From NCBI RefSeq assembly GCF_017814975.1, contig NZ_JAGIQA010000003.1, positions 1 to 64,000 on the forward strand: a stretch of DNA of 64,000 nucleotides, read 5' to 3'. The notes beneath the pieces were generated by a model that was not told the DNA's origin, did no database searches, and saw only the letters and a list, made by a program, of their open reading frames with translations. This stretch comes from Cupriavidus consociatus (GTDB taxonomy: Bacteria > Pseudomonadota > Gammaproteobacteria > Burkholderiales > Burkholderiaceae). The first letter of the stretch is position 1, and each line of letters opens with the position of its first letter. Made by a program: the position numbers and the translations under genes. Shown one piece after another: positions 11,765 to 21,112 of this stretch.

Positions 11765-12829
11765 ATGCGTATTCTTGTTCTCCCGGGCGACGGCATCGGC
11801 CCCGAAATCGTTGCTGCCTCCATCGATGTCCTGAAGCAGGCCGATCAGGCCTTTGATCTGGGCCTGCAGTTCGACTATGAAGATGTCGGCTTTGCCAGCC
11901 TGGAAAAGCATGGCACGACGCTGCGGCAGGAAGTGCTGGACAAGGCCACATCGTATGACGGCGTGATCCTTGGCACTCAGTCGCACGCTGACTATCCTGC
12001 GCCGGAAAAGGGCGGGCGCAATATCTCCGCAGCCTTCCGTTGCGACCTGGACCTGTACGCCAATGTGCGGCCCTCCCGTTCGCGCGAGTTCCTGTGCAAG
12101 GGCGCCAGGAACATGGATCTCGTCATCATGCGCGAGGCGACCGAAGGTTTCTATCCCGATCGCAATATGTACGAAGGTTGGGGCGAGATGATGCCGTCGA
12201 AGGACATGGCGATCTCGGTCCGCAAGATCACCGCGCACTGCTCGGAGCGCATCGCTCGCCGTTCGTTCGAACTGGCGATGAAGCGCAAGAAGCATGTGAC
12301 CGCGATCCACAAGGCCAACAGCTTCCACATGACCGACGGCCTGTTCCTGCGCGAAGTGCGCAAGGTGGCGGCCGAGTTCCCCGAAGTAAAGTTCGACGAC
12401 CTGCTGGTGGACGCATCGACCGCATATCTGGTACGCGATCCGTCGCGCTTCGACGTGATCGTAGCGACGAATTTCTATGGCGACATCCTGTCGGACCTGG
12501 CGAGCGAACTCTCGGGCAGCCTGGGGCTCGGTGGGTCGGTCATGGCGGGCGATTCGCTGTGTTGCGCGCAGGCCCAGCATGGTTCGGCACCGGATATCCA
12601 GGGGCAGGACAAAGCCAACCCGACATCGATGATCCTGTCCGTCGCCATGCTCATGCAATGGCTTGGCGAACGTCGTGCAATGCCGAACTTTGTCGCTGCC
12701 TCTCAGGCCATCGACGCCGCCGTAGACAGGGTGCTGGCGAACCCCGCCACGCGCACGGCAGACCTGGGCGGCACCATGGGCTGCGCCGCTTTTGGCAAGG
12801 CCGTCGCAGTGAGCATTGTCAAGGCCTGA
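11765..12829 (+). CDS. Isocitrate/isopropylmalate-type beta-decarboxylating dehydrogenase
   Basis: The 354-residue NAD(P)-dependent enzyme oxidises a 2-hydroxy-3-carboxy acid and releases CO2. It starts MRILVLPGDGIGPEIV. The catalytic Lys sits in AIHKANSFHMTDGLF, which is closer to homoisocitrate and NAD-isocitrate dehydrogenases than to LeuB. The metal Asp residues are in DLLVDASTAYLVRDPSRFDVIVATNFYGDILSD. The substrate loop EATEGFYPDRNMYEG lacks the LeuB-type LTGGIYFG, so it is not LeuB. With an aconitase paralogue nearby the natural reading is oxidation of an isocitrate-like acid; tartrate or malate-like substrates are also possible. Confidence 0.87.
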   Translation: MRILVLPGDGIGPEIVAASIDVLKQADQAFDLGLQFDYEDVGFASLEKHGTTLRQEVLDKATSYDGVILGTQSHADYPAPEKGGRNISAAFRCDLDLYANVRPSRSREFLCKGARNMDLVIMREATEGFYPDRNMYEGWGEMMPSKDMAISVRKITAHCSERIARRSFELAMKRKKHVTAIHKANSFHMTDGLFLREVRKVAAEFPEVKFDDLLVDASTAYLVRDPSRFDVIVATNFYGDILSDLASELSGSLGLGGSVMAGDSLCCAQAQHGSAPDIQGQDKANPTSMILSVAMLMQWLGERRAMPNFVAASQAIDAAVDRVLANPATRTADLGGTMGCAAFGKAVAVSIVKA

Positions 12830-12896
12830 TACCCGCCTCGCAATGGGCGCGGTGAGACATCGCGCCTAAGCACCACAAGAACTATCCGGAGACAGC

Positions 12897-13868
12897 ATGC
12901 ATCCACTTAAGTCATTGCTGGCGTTGACCCTCGCTAGTGTGTCGTTCATCGGCAGCGCCGGCGCCAACGGCAGCTACCCCTCGAAGCCGGTCAGCATCAT
13001 CGTGCCGTTCGCGCCGGGCGGCGGTAGCGACAACGTGTCGCGCTATATCGCCACACGTTTGTCGGAGAAAACAAAGGCGCAGTTCATTATCGACAACCGT
13101 CCCGGTGCCGGCACCAACATCGGCAATGAGGCTGCGGCTCGTGCGGTGCCGGATGGTCAGACATTACTGTTCGGGCAGGTCGCGTTGTCGATCAATCCGT
13201 TCGTCTACAAGAAGCTGCGCTACGACACGGAGAAAGATTTCGTGCCGGTGGTGCAGATTGCAACGTCCCCGACCGTGCTGGTCGTGACGAAGGACTTTCC
13301 GGAGAAGGACCTCAAGGGCGTCATCCGGTATATCAAGGCCAATCCGGGCAAGGTCAATTTCGCGTCGGGCGGGAAGGGCACGTCGGTCCATTTGGCCGGG
13401 GAACTGTTCCGCAGCATGATCCACGCGGACATGATCCACGTTCCATACAAGGGCAGCGGCCCGGCCGTGACCGATCTGATCGGCGGGCAGGTGCAAATGA
13501 TGTTCGATACCGCCGCTTCGGCGCTGCCTCAGCTCAAGGGCGGCAAGCTGCGTGCCATCGCCGTCACGGGTACGCATCGCCTGCCCGAACTGCCCGACGT
13601 GCCCACCTTCACCGAGGCTGGCCTGAACGGCTTTGACGCTCCGGCATGGTACGGGCTGCTGGCGCCGGCCGGCACGCCGAAGCAGGCCATTCAGTTCCTC
13701 AACACACAGGTCAATGACATCCTCAGGGAACCTGCGACGAAACAGCGGCTGGCCCAGCTTGGGGCCGAGGCTGCAGGTGGTTCACCAGAGGATTTCTCGC
13801 GCTTCATGCGCACCGAATCGGCACGATGGTCGGGCGTTGTGAAGACGGCAAACGTGGCTGCCGACTAA
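12897..13868 (+). CDS. Bug-family (TctC-like) periplasmic solute-binding protein
   Basis: The 323-residue protein has a signal peptide (residues 1 to about 23) and the Bug core: YPSKPVSIIVPFAPGGGSDNVSR, IIDNRPGAGTNIGNEAAARAVPDGQTLL, VPYKGSGPAVTDLIGGQVQMMFD and LPDVPTFTEAGL. Bug proteins bind small carboxylates between two lobes. No membrane components accompany it, as is common in Cupriavidus and Bordetella, where orphan Bug proteins may act as sensors or with distant permeases. CGGAGA sits ahead of ATG 12897. It lies between dehydrogenase genes in the operon and so likely binds the pathway substrate. Confidence 0.93.
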   Translation: MHPLKSLLALTLASVSFIGSAGANGSYPSKPVSIIVPFAPGGGSDNVSRYIATRLSEKTKAQFIIDNRPGAGTNIGNEAAARAVPDGQTLLFGQVALSINPFVYKKLRYDTEKDFVPVVQIATSPTVLVVTKDFPEKDLKGVIRYIKANPGKVNFASGGKGTSVHLAGELFRSMIHADMIHVPYKGSGPAVTDLIGGQVQMMFDTAASALPQLKGGKLRAIAVTGTHRLPELPDVPTFTEAGLNGFDAPAWYGLLAPAGTPKQAIQFLNTQVNDILREPATKQRLAQLGAEAAGGSPEDFSRFMRTESARWSGVVKTANVAAD

Positions 13869-13968
13869 CCCATCGCCAATTCCTCGCCGCGCCGGAGCCA
13901 TCGCCCGGTACGCGGCGCCACTCCGCACTTCCAAACCTCCTCTAGACCGGTCTCCCCGAAAGTTAGCC

Positions 13969-15360
13969 ATGACCCAAACCATAACGACGTACAACCCGAG
14001 TACCGGCGCAGCGCTGCAGACCTACCAAGGCTGGACCGCAGAACAGATCGAGACGGCCGTCACCGCTGGCCACGCCGCCGCGAAGGCATGGGGTACCCGG
14101 CCACTAAAGGATCGTGTGGCGGCAGTGCGTCGACTGGCCGACGAACTGCGCCGCCAGGCCAAGCCATTCGCCGAATTGATTACCGCGGAAATGGGCAAGG
14201 TGCTGGCCGAGGCCGCGGGCGAAATGGAGAAATCCGCGGTTACCGCGACCTACTACGCCGACAACGCCGCCCGGATCCTGGCAGACGAGAAGGTTGACAT
14301 CGAGGGTGCAGACACCTGGGTAAGCTACGTGCCGATTGGCCTGGTACTCGCCGTGATGCCGTGGAACTTTCCTGTGTGGCAGGTCATGCGCTTTGCCATT
14401 CCGGCGATCACGGCTGGCAACGGCGTGCTGCTCAAGCATTCGCCCAATGTCACGGGCTGCGCGTTGGCACTCGAGAAGCTGTTCGTCGACGCCGGACTGC
14501 CGAAGCATCTCGTTACGACGCTGGTCGTTGCCGAGCCGGAAGTCCCACAGGTGATCGATGGCCTGATCCAGGATGACCGCATCGCGGCCGTGACGCTGAC
14601 GGGGTCCAATCGCGCGGGTGCCGCAGTCGGCGCCGCGGCCGGTCGCGCATCGAAGAAGTCAGTGCTGGAACTGGGCGGTTCCGATGCATTCATCGTGCTC
14701 GATGATGCCGACCTTGACAAAGCCGTAGCCGCAGCCGTCAAGGCGCGCTTCCACAATGCCGGACAGAGCTGCGTCTGCGCCAAGCGCTTTATCGTGCTGG
14801 AGAGCATTGCCGGGGCATTCACCGAGCGCTTCGTGCAAGCCGCGCACGCGCTCGTCGTCGGCAACCCGAATGAATCCGCTACGCAGATGGGGCCGCTGGC
14901 TCGCCCCGACCTGCGCGATGCGCTGGATCAGCAAATCCGTCGGTCGGTACAAGCGGGCGCAGTGCTGCTAGCTGGCGGAAAGGCCGTGGAGGGGCCGGGC
15001 AATTTCTACACGCCGACGGTGCTCGGCAACATGCAGCCAGGCATGGCCGCTTTTGATGAAGAGACCTTTGGCCCGTTGGCGGCGATCGCCATCGCCAAAG
15101 ATGATGCCGATGCGGTGCGCCTGGCCAACGCCACGCCGTTCGGTCTGTCAATAAGTGTCTGGGCCGGGTCTACCCCGCGCGCGCTGGCCGTGGCCAAGGG
15201 CATCACCAGCGGCGCAGCCTTCATCAATGCCATTACGGCATCCGATGCGCGCGTGCCGTTCGGCGGCACCAAGAAGTCCGGCTACGGCCGAGAGCTTGCC
15301 GCCGCCGGCATCCGCGAATTCACCAACGTGCGCACTTACTGGACCATCGCGTCGGCTTGA
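13969..15360 (+). CDS. NAD(P)-dependent succinate-semialdehyde-type aldehyde dehydrogenase
   Basis: The 463-residue aldehyde dehydrogenase has the short form typical of Sad/YneI. It has PWNFPVWQVMRFAIPAITAGN, the glutamate motif VLELGGSDAFIVL and the catalytic cysteine in NAGQSCVCAKRF, where the second Cys is typical of Sad-like enzymes. FGGTKKSGYGRELAAAGIREF closes the chain. The family oxidises succinate semialdehyde and related semialdehydes to dicarboxylates. As the last gene of the plus operon it may oxidise a semialdehyde formed after decarboxylation. That link is inference. Confidence 0.92.
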   Translation: MTQTITTYNPSTGAALQTYQGWTAEQIETAVTAGHAAAKAWGTRPLKDRVAAVRRLADELRRQAKPFAELITAEMGKVLAEAAGEMEKSAVTATYYADNAARILADEKVDIEGADTWVSYVPIGLVLAVMPWNFPVWQVMRFAIPAITAGNGVLLKHSPNVTGCALALEKLFVDAGLPKHLVTTLVVAEPEVPQVIDGLIQDDRIAAVTLTGSNRAGAAVGAAAGRASKKSVLELGGSDAFIVLDDADLDKAVAAAVKARFHNAGQSCVCAKRFIVLESIAGAFTERFVQAAHALVVGNPNESATQMGPLARPDLRDALDQQIRRSVQAGAVLLAGGKAVEGPGNFYTPTVLGNMQPGMAAFDEETFGPLAAIAIAKDDADAVRLANATPFGLSISVWAGSTPRALAVAKGITSGAAFINAITASDARVPFGGTKKSGYGRELAAAGIREFTNVRTYWTIASA

Positions 15361-15743
15361 ACGTCGCGACGAGTGCCTCAGCTTGTCCACGGCAGTTTCC
15401 TCGGCAATTGCCGAGTTTCATGGATCCAAAGGTTGGCACGTTGGAAGGCGTGTCCATGTTCGGCACAGCTTCTGATAGTGCAGCGCGCGCCAACGCACGC
15501 GAATGCTTCTACCGGGTCGCGGCAGTTAGCCGCCAACTACGACGACCGGGGAATGAGGTGCCAGTTAGCACTTCCTGGCCGACTCGGATCGAACAGATAG
15601 GAAGCGATGCAGGGCACTCAGCGAAAGTGAGCGACCTCCCTTGTAGGGTAAGAGCTTTCGATGGGTTGCCACGACTGGCGGGTGGCGGTGCAAAGTCCAA
15701 TGCTGTTTGCCTTGGGGACTCTTCGCAAGGCGCGGCATTGCGT
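15361..15743. other. Intergenic stretch without recognisable gene
   Basis: The 383 bases between the aldehyde dehydrogenase and the recombinase site hold open frames on both strands, but none resembles a known family or has a convincing ribosome site. No tRNA was seen that could serve as an integration target. It may be eroded DNA at the island edge. Confidence 0.5.
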
Positions 15744-15744
15744 C

Positions 15745-15772
15745 TATTACGATAAGTATCCTTATCGTAATA
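15745..15772. other. dif-like 28-base palindromic recombination site, left island end
   Basis: Two perfect 11-base inverted arms (TATTACGATAA and its complement TTATCGTAATA) flank the six-base centre GTATCC. This is exactly the 11+6+11 architecture of XerC/XerD sites such as dif, including inner ends GATAA and TTATC. One further base pair on each side (15744, 15773) and an inner G-C pair also match. It lies 28 bases ahead of the tyrosine recombinase gene. It is probably the recombinase's core or operator site. Confidence 0.6.
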
Positions 15773-15790
15773 GCTGTATCCTTACGCTAA
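15756..15790. repeat. Direct repeat GTATCCTTA..TAA ahead of the integrase
   Basis: GTATCCTTATCGTAA (15756-15770) and GTATCCTTACGCTAA (15776-15790) are 20 bases apart and match at 12 of 15 bases. The second copy ends ten bases before the integrase ATG, so binding there could repress the gene. The first copy is the right half of the palindromic site. Confidence 0.6.
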
Positions 15791-15800
15791 ACTGGTGGGC

Positions 15801-17507
15801 ATGAAATCGCGCCTCACCCTGACCGACCCGCAACAGACTCCGCCAACCGGGTTCCCGGATGCCGCCGCGCTCGCCGCGCTGCGCGCCTGGCATGCCGGGC
15901 TGTCGACGCGGGAGGCCGTTCTCCGGTATTTGGGCGAGACGAGGGCGCAAGGGCAATCGTCGCGCGGAGTTCTGGGTCAGATCCGGCGCCAGTTGGCAGC
16001 GTGTGCCCGCAGCCGCCAGCGAGAGGACCTGGCCCGGTTGTTTGAGATTGCCGCGGCGGACCGAGCGGAGCTGGGCAGGGCCGCCGACCGGGCGATCGAA
16101 TGGTTGCGCGCGCTGCCGGCGCCGGTACCGGCCATCAGCGATGACATCGGCTTGTGGCTGGCGCCGCGCACGGTCGCCGCGTTGCGGGCGCAGGGCATCG
16201 ACACGCTGGCGGCACTGACCGTCCGGGTGCCGCGCCGGCGCCGCTGGTGGGCCGCGATCCCGGGCCTGGGCGCGGCCGGGGCCCGGCAGGTCGAAGCCTT
16301 CTTTGGCCAGCACCCGCAGCTGTCCGAACGCGCCCGGACGCTGGCCGCACAGACGCCGCACGCAATCGTGGTGCCATGGGAGCAGTTACGCCTGCCGCAT
16401 GAGGTCGACGGCTCGAAAGGACAGTTCCGCGCGCCACGCGGTACCTGCACCCTCAATGCGGACAACGACTACGCGGCGGTCGAGGCCTGGCTTTCGTTGC
16501 ACGAGTCCCCAGCCACGCAACGTGCCTATCGCAAGGAAGCGGAGCGGCTGATGCTGTGGGCGATTATCGAACGTGAGCGGCCGTTGTCGTCGCTGACGAC
16601 GGAGGATGCGACGGCCTACCGCAGCTTCCTGCGTCGGCCGGTGCCTCATGCGCGCTGGGTCGGGGCAGCAAGACCGCGTTGCGCGCCAGACTGGCGTCCG
16701 TTTACGGGCGCATTGTCGGCTCGCTCCATTGCCCATGCCTTGTCCATCCTGGGAGCGATGTTCCGTTGGTTGATCCAGCAACGCTATGTGTTGGCTAACC
16801 CGTTTGCCGGCATCAAGGTGCGGGGCGGGGGACGCACGGCAGCGTTGGACAGTTCGCATGCCTTCACCGAAGGCGAATGGCTGCTGATCCGCACCGTTGC
16901 CGATGGCCTGGAGTGGTCGTATGGCTGGGACGCGCCGGCGGCGCAGCGGCTCCGCTTTGTGCTGGACTTTGGGTATGCCACCGGACTGCGCGCCAGCGAG
17001 CTGGTCGGCGCAACCCTCGGTGACATCGAAACTGACGCCCAGGGCGCTCACTGGCTCAAGCTGGTAGGCAAGGGCAGCCGCGCCGGTCGGGTTGCGCTGC
17101 CGCCGTTGGCGCGGGCGGCGCTGGATCGTTACCTAGTCGCGCGCGCACTGCCCGTGACAGCGGTTCGTTGGGATCCCACGACGCCGCTCGTCGGCGGGCT
17201 TGGCAAGGACACGGCAGCCGGTATCACCAGCACGCGCCTGTGGCATGTGGTGAAGCGATTCTTCGCGCAGGCTGCCGACCTGATCGCCCATGACCATCCG
17301 GCTGCAGCAGAAAAACTGCAGCGTGCCAGCCCGCATTGGATGCGACATACGCATGCGACCCATGCACTCGCGCGCGGTGCCGAGTTGACAACCGTCAGGG
17401 ACAACCTTCGGCATGCATCAATTTCTACTACCTCAACCTATCTACACGGTGACCAAGTGAAGCGGTCACGACAGATTGGGAGTGCTTTCCCAGTTCATCG
17501 TGATTAG
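15801..17507 (+). CDS. Tyrosine recombinase / integrase with N-terminal DUF3701-type domain
   Basis: The protein has 568 residues. The first 200 (WHAGLSTREAVLRYLGETRAQ ... IPGLGAAGARQVEAFF, helix-hairpin-helix-like) fit the DUF3701 extension seen on phage-type integrases of Ralstonia and Cupriavidus. A core-binding domain follows (VEAWLSLHESPATQRAYRKEAERL). The catalytic domain has Arg in DFGYATGLRASELVG, Lys in LVGKGSR, HxxR in HWMRHTHATH and LRHASISTTSTYLH with the nucleophilic Tyr. All catalytic residues are present, so it should be active. It sits at the left end of the defence island and lies 42 bases upstream of sduA on the same strand. ATG 15801 was preferred over GTG 15795. Confidence 0.9.
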   Translation: MKSRLTLTDPQQTPPTGFPDAAALAALRAWHAGLSTREAVLRYLGETRAQGQSSRGVLGQIRRQLAACARSRQREDLARLFEIAAADRAELGRAADRAIEWLRALPAPVPAISDDIGLWLAPRTVAALRAQGIDTLAALTVRVPRRRRWWAAIPGLGAAGARQVEAFFGQHPQLSERARTLAAQTPHAIVVPWEQLRLPHEVDGSKGQFRAPRGTCTLNADNDYAAVEAWLSLHESPATQRAYRKEAERLMLWAIIERERPLSSLTTEDATAYRSFLRRPVPHARWVGAARPRCAPDWRPFTGALSARSIAHALSILGAMFRWLIQQRYVLANPFAGIKVRGGGRTAALDSSHAFTEGEWLLIRTVADGLEWSYGWDAPAAQRLRFVLDFGYATGLRASELVGATLGDIETDAQGAHWLKLVGKGSRAGRVALPPLARAALDRYLVARALPVTAVRWDPTTPLVGGLGKDTAAGITSTRLWHVVKRFFAQAADLIAHDHPAAAEKLQRASPHWMRHTHATHALARGAELTTVRDNLRHASISTTSTYLHGDQVKRSRQIGSAFPVHRD

Positions 17508-17549
17508 GGAGCTATCCATTGTGAAAAAGAAACCGCGTAAGGGGAACAT

Positions 17550-19025
17550 ATGGAAGGTGAACCAGTGAGTGGCGCCGAGCCACCCGCCGTCTATGATCAC
17601 AGCGAAGTCATGAACCCGAGCTTCCGGCTGGCAGTAGGTGCCGATGGAAATTTTGCCTGCAGGGATCTCTACGTCCAGACCTTTGCACGATCGAACCATG
17701 GTCCGGATGATTGGATTTCTCAGCCGGAGGAGCAGTGGCATCTGCTGGCTCGGATTTTGCCGCAAAGCATCGTGACGTATCCCGTTCACACTAATCCCCA
17801 TGCGCAGCGTTATCTGAGGCCTCGACATGGACGCATTCGGACACTCATTCTTCAGGGTGGCGAAGACCATGCTATGCCGGATAGTCCCGCGGACGCGGTA
17901 TCGCTCATCGAGGCGGCGCTGCCCTGGCGTGCCTCGAATGATTGCGCTTACGGCCTCGGACTGACGAAGGAGTTGGATGCAATCTGCTTGGGCATCCAGC
18001 AGATTCCTGGCGTCGATACGCTCATTGTGACTAAAGACGGTGAGTCGAAGCTCGAAGGCAGCGCGGTAGTGATGCCCGAGCGAGAATTGGACATGCTGAG
18101 GCGCGCACTGGAAAGGGCGAATCGGCATGTGCGAAGTCGTGTCCAGTTGGCGAAGGCCACGCACATCCGGAATACCCTGCTGACCCACTTGTGCCCCGAC
18201 CGCTTTCCCCCGATCGTCCAAGTCGGGGCCACCGGCGAGCTCGTCGAGGTGCGTCTGGACCGAACGCGTCAATCGACTGCGGCGGTTCGCGCGCAGCGGC
18301 GTGCTACGGTTCGGGCCGTACGAGAGAATGCTGCGCTGATTGCCAATGAAGCACCCGAGGAGCTAATGGAGCTCCATGCTGAGATCGAGCGGGTAACCTT
18401 GGTCAGCATGATCGAGCGTTATGAGGGGATGCTGGCGCAGTCTCTACCTGAAGGCCGGTGGCAGTCCTTTTTCGAAAACAACATCTTCATCTTGACGATG
18501 CTGTTTGCTCGGCCTGTTCGACTGCTTCATGCCCAGTTTCATGCTCAAGGCTCGAGTCTGAGTGGCGCTGGCGCGCAAGTTGGAGACTTCTTACTCGGTG
18601 AACTGGGGCAATCGCTGGCAATCGTTGAGATCAAGAAGCCTTCGACCGTGCTAATGCTTAACGCCGCGTACAAGAACAGCGAGGTGTATGGACCAAGTGC
18701 CGAGCTGAGTGGGGCAATTACCTAGGTGCTGTATCAGCAGAGTGCCCTTCACAGTAACTGGCTTTCTCACCAGATTCGGCCGGAGCTGCGTGATTCCCGT
18801 CCCGACGCGACGAAATGCGTGATTATTGCCGGCATGACACCAACGCAGGAACGGCAGCGGCGCAGCTTCGAAATTTTCCGCAATGCGTGCAAAAATGTCG
18901 AGGTGGTAACTTTTGACGAGCTATTAGGCAAGCTGCGAGTCCTGTTGCACTACCTGGCTCCTGCGAGCTGTGCAGGCACCACCGATCACGGTACTAAGCC
19001 GGATTGCTGCGTCACCGGAATCTGA
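17550..19025 (+). pseudogene. sduA: Shedu anti-phage nuclease SduA (DUF4263) split by an in-frame amber codon
   Basis: The frame starts at ATG 17550 behind AAGGGGA and runs to TGA 19025 as 491 codons, broken only by TAG at 18723-18725 (codon 392). The PD-(D/E)xK nuclease core lies before the stop: VGDFLLGEL gives the Asp, SLAIVEIKKPSTVL gives Glu-x-Lys, and KNSEVYGPSAELSGAIT follows. The same frame then continues VLYQQSALHSNWLSHQIR, CVIIAGMTPTQERQRRSFEIFR and VEVVTFDELLGKL, the normal end of the DUF4263 domain. The family has Gln at the stop position, so one CAG to TAG change explains the break. Truncation would remove about 99 residues of the fold. Recent inactivation, read-through or a sequencing error are all possible. 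Confidence 0.85.
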
Positions 19026-19039
19026 GAAAGGTTGAACTC

Positions 19040-21112
19040 GTGTATATCTCCAAGATCCATATCGAGAATTTTCGTCGGTTTGGCGCAGGCAATGAAGCCT
19101 TTGAGCTGTCGCTGAATCCCGGCCTTACAGCCCTAGTCGGGGAAAATGACGCCGGGAAGACGGCCATCATCGACGCGCTGCGTCTGGTGATTGGCACGCG
19201 TGACCAGGAGTCGCTGAGACTGGATAGCACCGATTTTCATCAGTCGCCCCTTGGGGAGCGTGCCAAGGACATCAGAATTCAGCTCACGTTTTCGGCGTTG
19301 ACGCCAAGCGACAGAGCCGCATTTGCCGAGTATCTGACCTACCACGAAGACGGCCTTGCCGACCCGCATCTCATTGTGACATGGATTGCTCGGCGGACGG
19401 AGGGTGGCTCTGGATTGCGCAAATACCTGCCGATTGAATGGCGGACGGGAGCCATTGGTGACGGCCCCTCACTGGACTCGGAAGCCCGCTTCCAGCTTCA
19501 GGCGACCTATCTACGGCCGTTGCGTGACGCCGAGCGCGCGATGTCGGCAGGGCGTGGGTCGCGCCTATCCCAGATACTGCAGCATACAAAGGAGATCAAG
19601 GACGGCGTCGATTTTGACGTCCAGGCGCTCAACACGCTGAAGCCAGAAGATCTTAGCGTGTTAGGCGTCGGCGACTACACGAACTACCTGATCGAAACGT
19701 CGCGCGGTGTGACAGTGACGCGCCAACGGCTAAATGACGACTATCTCAGGCATCTGTCCTTCTCCGGAGATATTCTGAATGCCCGCGTCCGCATTAACGG
19801 ACATCGAGACGACAGTACCCGGTTGCGAACGCTTCTCGAGAAGCTTGAAGTCGCATTGGGCTCAAGCGACCTGTCGGAAGACGCACACTCTCGTGGCTTA
19901 GGTTCGAACAATGTCCTGTTTATGGCCTGTGAACTTCTGCTTCTGGGCACGGAGGAGGATGGCTTTCCCCTGCTAATCATTGAGGAACCGGAGGCTCATT
20001 TGCATCCGCAACGTCAGCTGCGGCTGATGGGCTTCCTCGCGAATCAGGCATCTCGGGAGCGGCCGGATGGCCAGCAAATTCAAGTCATCCTTACCACTCA
20101 CAGTCCGAATCTGGCTTCCCACGTGAAACTGGATAACCTCGTACTCGTACGGGACGGTCGAGCCTATCCGATGGGCGAGGGTCAGACGAAGCTTGAGAAA
20201 ACGGATTACCGCTTCCTGCAACGGTTCCTTGATGTGACGAAGGCAAACCTGTTCTTCGCCCGTGGGGTTGTCATCGTCGAAGGGGATGCTGAAAACATCC
20301 TGCTTCCGACGCTCGCAAGGCTTGTGGGACGTGATTTCGAACGATTCGGAGTTTCCGTCGTCAATGTGGGAGGTGTCGGACTTAGCCGTTATGGTCGAAT
20401 CTTCATGCGTCGGAGGACAGAGGCTAACCGCGAGCTAAAAGTTCCCGTCGCATGCATTACCGACATGGATGTGATGCCCGATTGCGCGCCGCAAATTGTG
20501 GGGAAGATCGAGGCGGGCGCGATCATACCCGCGCTGCCGGGTTCGAAGCGCCGCTGGAGGGTAAAGAGCGACTTCTCGCCGGGAGGGCTGGAGTCGAGGC
20601 GGCGCAAGATCCGCGATAAAGCCCATGAGCAGCACGTTCGCACATTCGTGGCGGACGAATGGACGCTCGAGTACGATCTTGCGTACTTCGGCTTGGAGAA
20701 GGAACTGTGGTTGGCGGCTGCGCTAGCCGACGCCGATGACAAGCTGAACGAGAAAAAGACAACGCCATTTCGGGTTATGTGGACGGCTTTGCATGCCTAC
20801 AAGAAGATCGCTGGCCTGTCGCAAGAGGAACGTTGCTCGCACGTGTACGAGCCCTTCGCCCGATCCGGGGGCGTGTCGAAGGCGATTGCCGCGCAGTATT
20901 TGGCGGAACTATTGGAGTCGGGCGTGCGGAGGGACGAGAAGGCGCGGGATCGTTTGCTTTGGCGCCTTCCTCAATATATCCGGGATGCTATCGCCCATGT
21001 GACTGAGCCGTTTGAACCGCCACCTACATCGGCGCCCGAGGCCACTGCGGCTGACGACGCGCTTGACGACGCGAACTGCCCAGCGAGGACACTGGGGACT
21101 GAACATGCGTGA
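19040..21112 (+). CDS. OLD-family ATPase/TOPRIM nuclease (Gabija GajA-like)
   Basis: The protein has 690 residues from GTG 19040, eight bases after GAGAAAGG. An ABC-type ATPase domain spans roughly 1-380, with Walker A GENDAGKT (34-41), a long linker, and Walker B LLIIEEPEAHLHPQRQ (about 312). A TOPRIM nuclease domain follows: VVIVEGDAENILLPTLARL (about 410-428, metal Glu) and VACITDMDVMP (about 473, DxD). This is the overcoming-lysogenization-defect layout. The stop overlaps the start of a UvrD-like helicase by eight bases. OLD plus UvrD in one operon is the Gabija signature, although both proteins are longer than the type GajA/GajB. It starts 14 bases after the sduA frame ends, so the three genes are probably cotranscribed. 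Confidence 0.88.
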   Translation: MYISKIHIENFRRFGAGNEAFELSLNPGLTALVGENDAGKTAIIDALRLVIGTRDQESLRLDSTDFHQSPLGERAKDIRIQLTFSALTPSDRAAFAEYLTYHEDGLADPHLIVTWIARRTEGGSGLRKYLPIEWRTGAIGDGPSLDSEARFQLQATYLRPLRDAERAMSAGRGSRLSQILQHTKEIKDGVDFDVQALNTLKPEDLSVLGVGDYTNYLIETSRGVTVTRQRLNDDYLRHLSFSGDILNARVRINGHRDDSTRLRTLLEKLEVALGSSDLSEDAHSRGLGSNNVLFMACELLLLGTEEDGFPLLIIEEPEAHLHPQRQLRLMGFLANQASRERPDGQQIQVILTTHSPNLASHVKLDNLVLVRDGRAYPMGEGQTKLEKTDYRFLQRFLDVTKANLFFARGVVIVEGDAENILLPTLARLVGRDFERFGVSVVNVGGVGLSRYGRIFMRRRTEANRELKVPVACITDMDVMPDCAPQIVGKIEAGAIIPALPGSKRRWRVKSDFSPGGLESRRRKIRDKAHEQHVRTFVADEWTLEYDLAYFGLEKELWLAAALADADDKLNEKKTTPFRVMWTALHAYKKIAGLSQEERCSHVYEPFARSGGVSKAIAAQYLAELLESGVRRDEKARDRLLWRLPQYIRDAIAHVTEPFEPPPTSAPEATAADDALDDANCPARTLGTEHA

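Noticed and set aside
11765..12829. leuB (isopropylmalate dehydrogenase)
   Set aside because: The LeuB substrate loop is absent, the Lys motif is of the isocitrate/homoisocitrate type, and leuCD are not nearby.
18726..19025. Separate small gene after the sduA stop
   Set aside because: It begins exactly after the amber codon in the same frame and supplies the missing end of the DUF4263 domain, so it is the 3' part of sduA.
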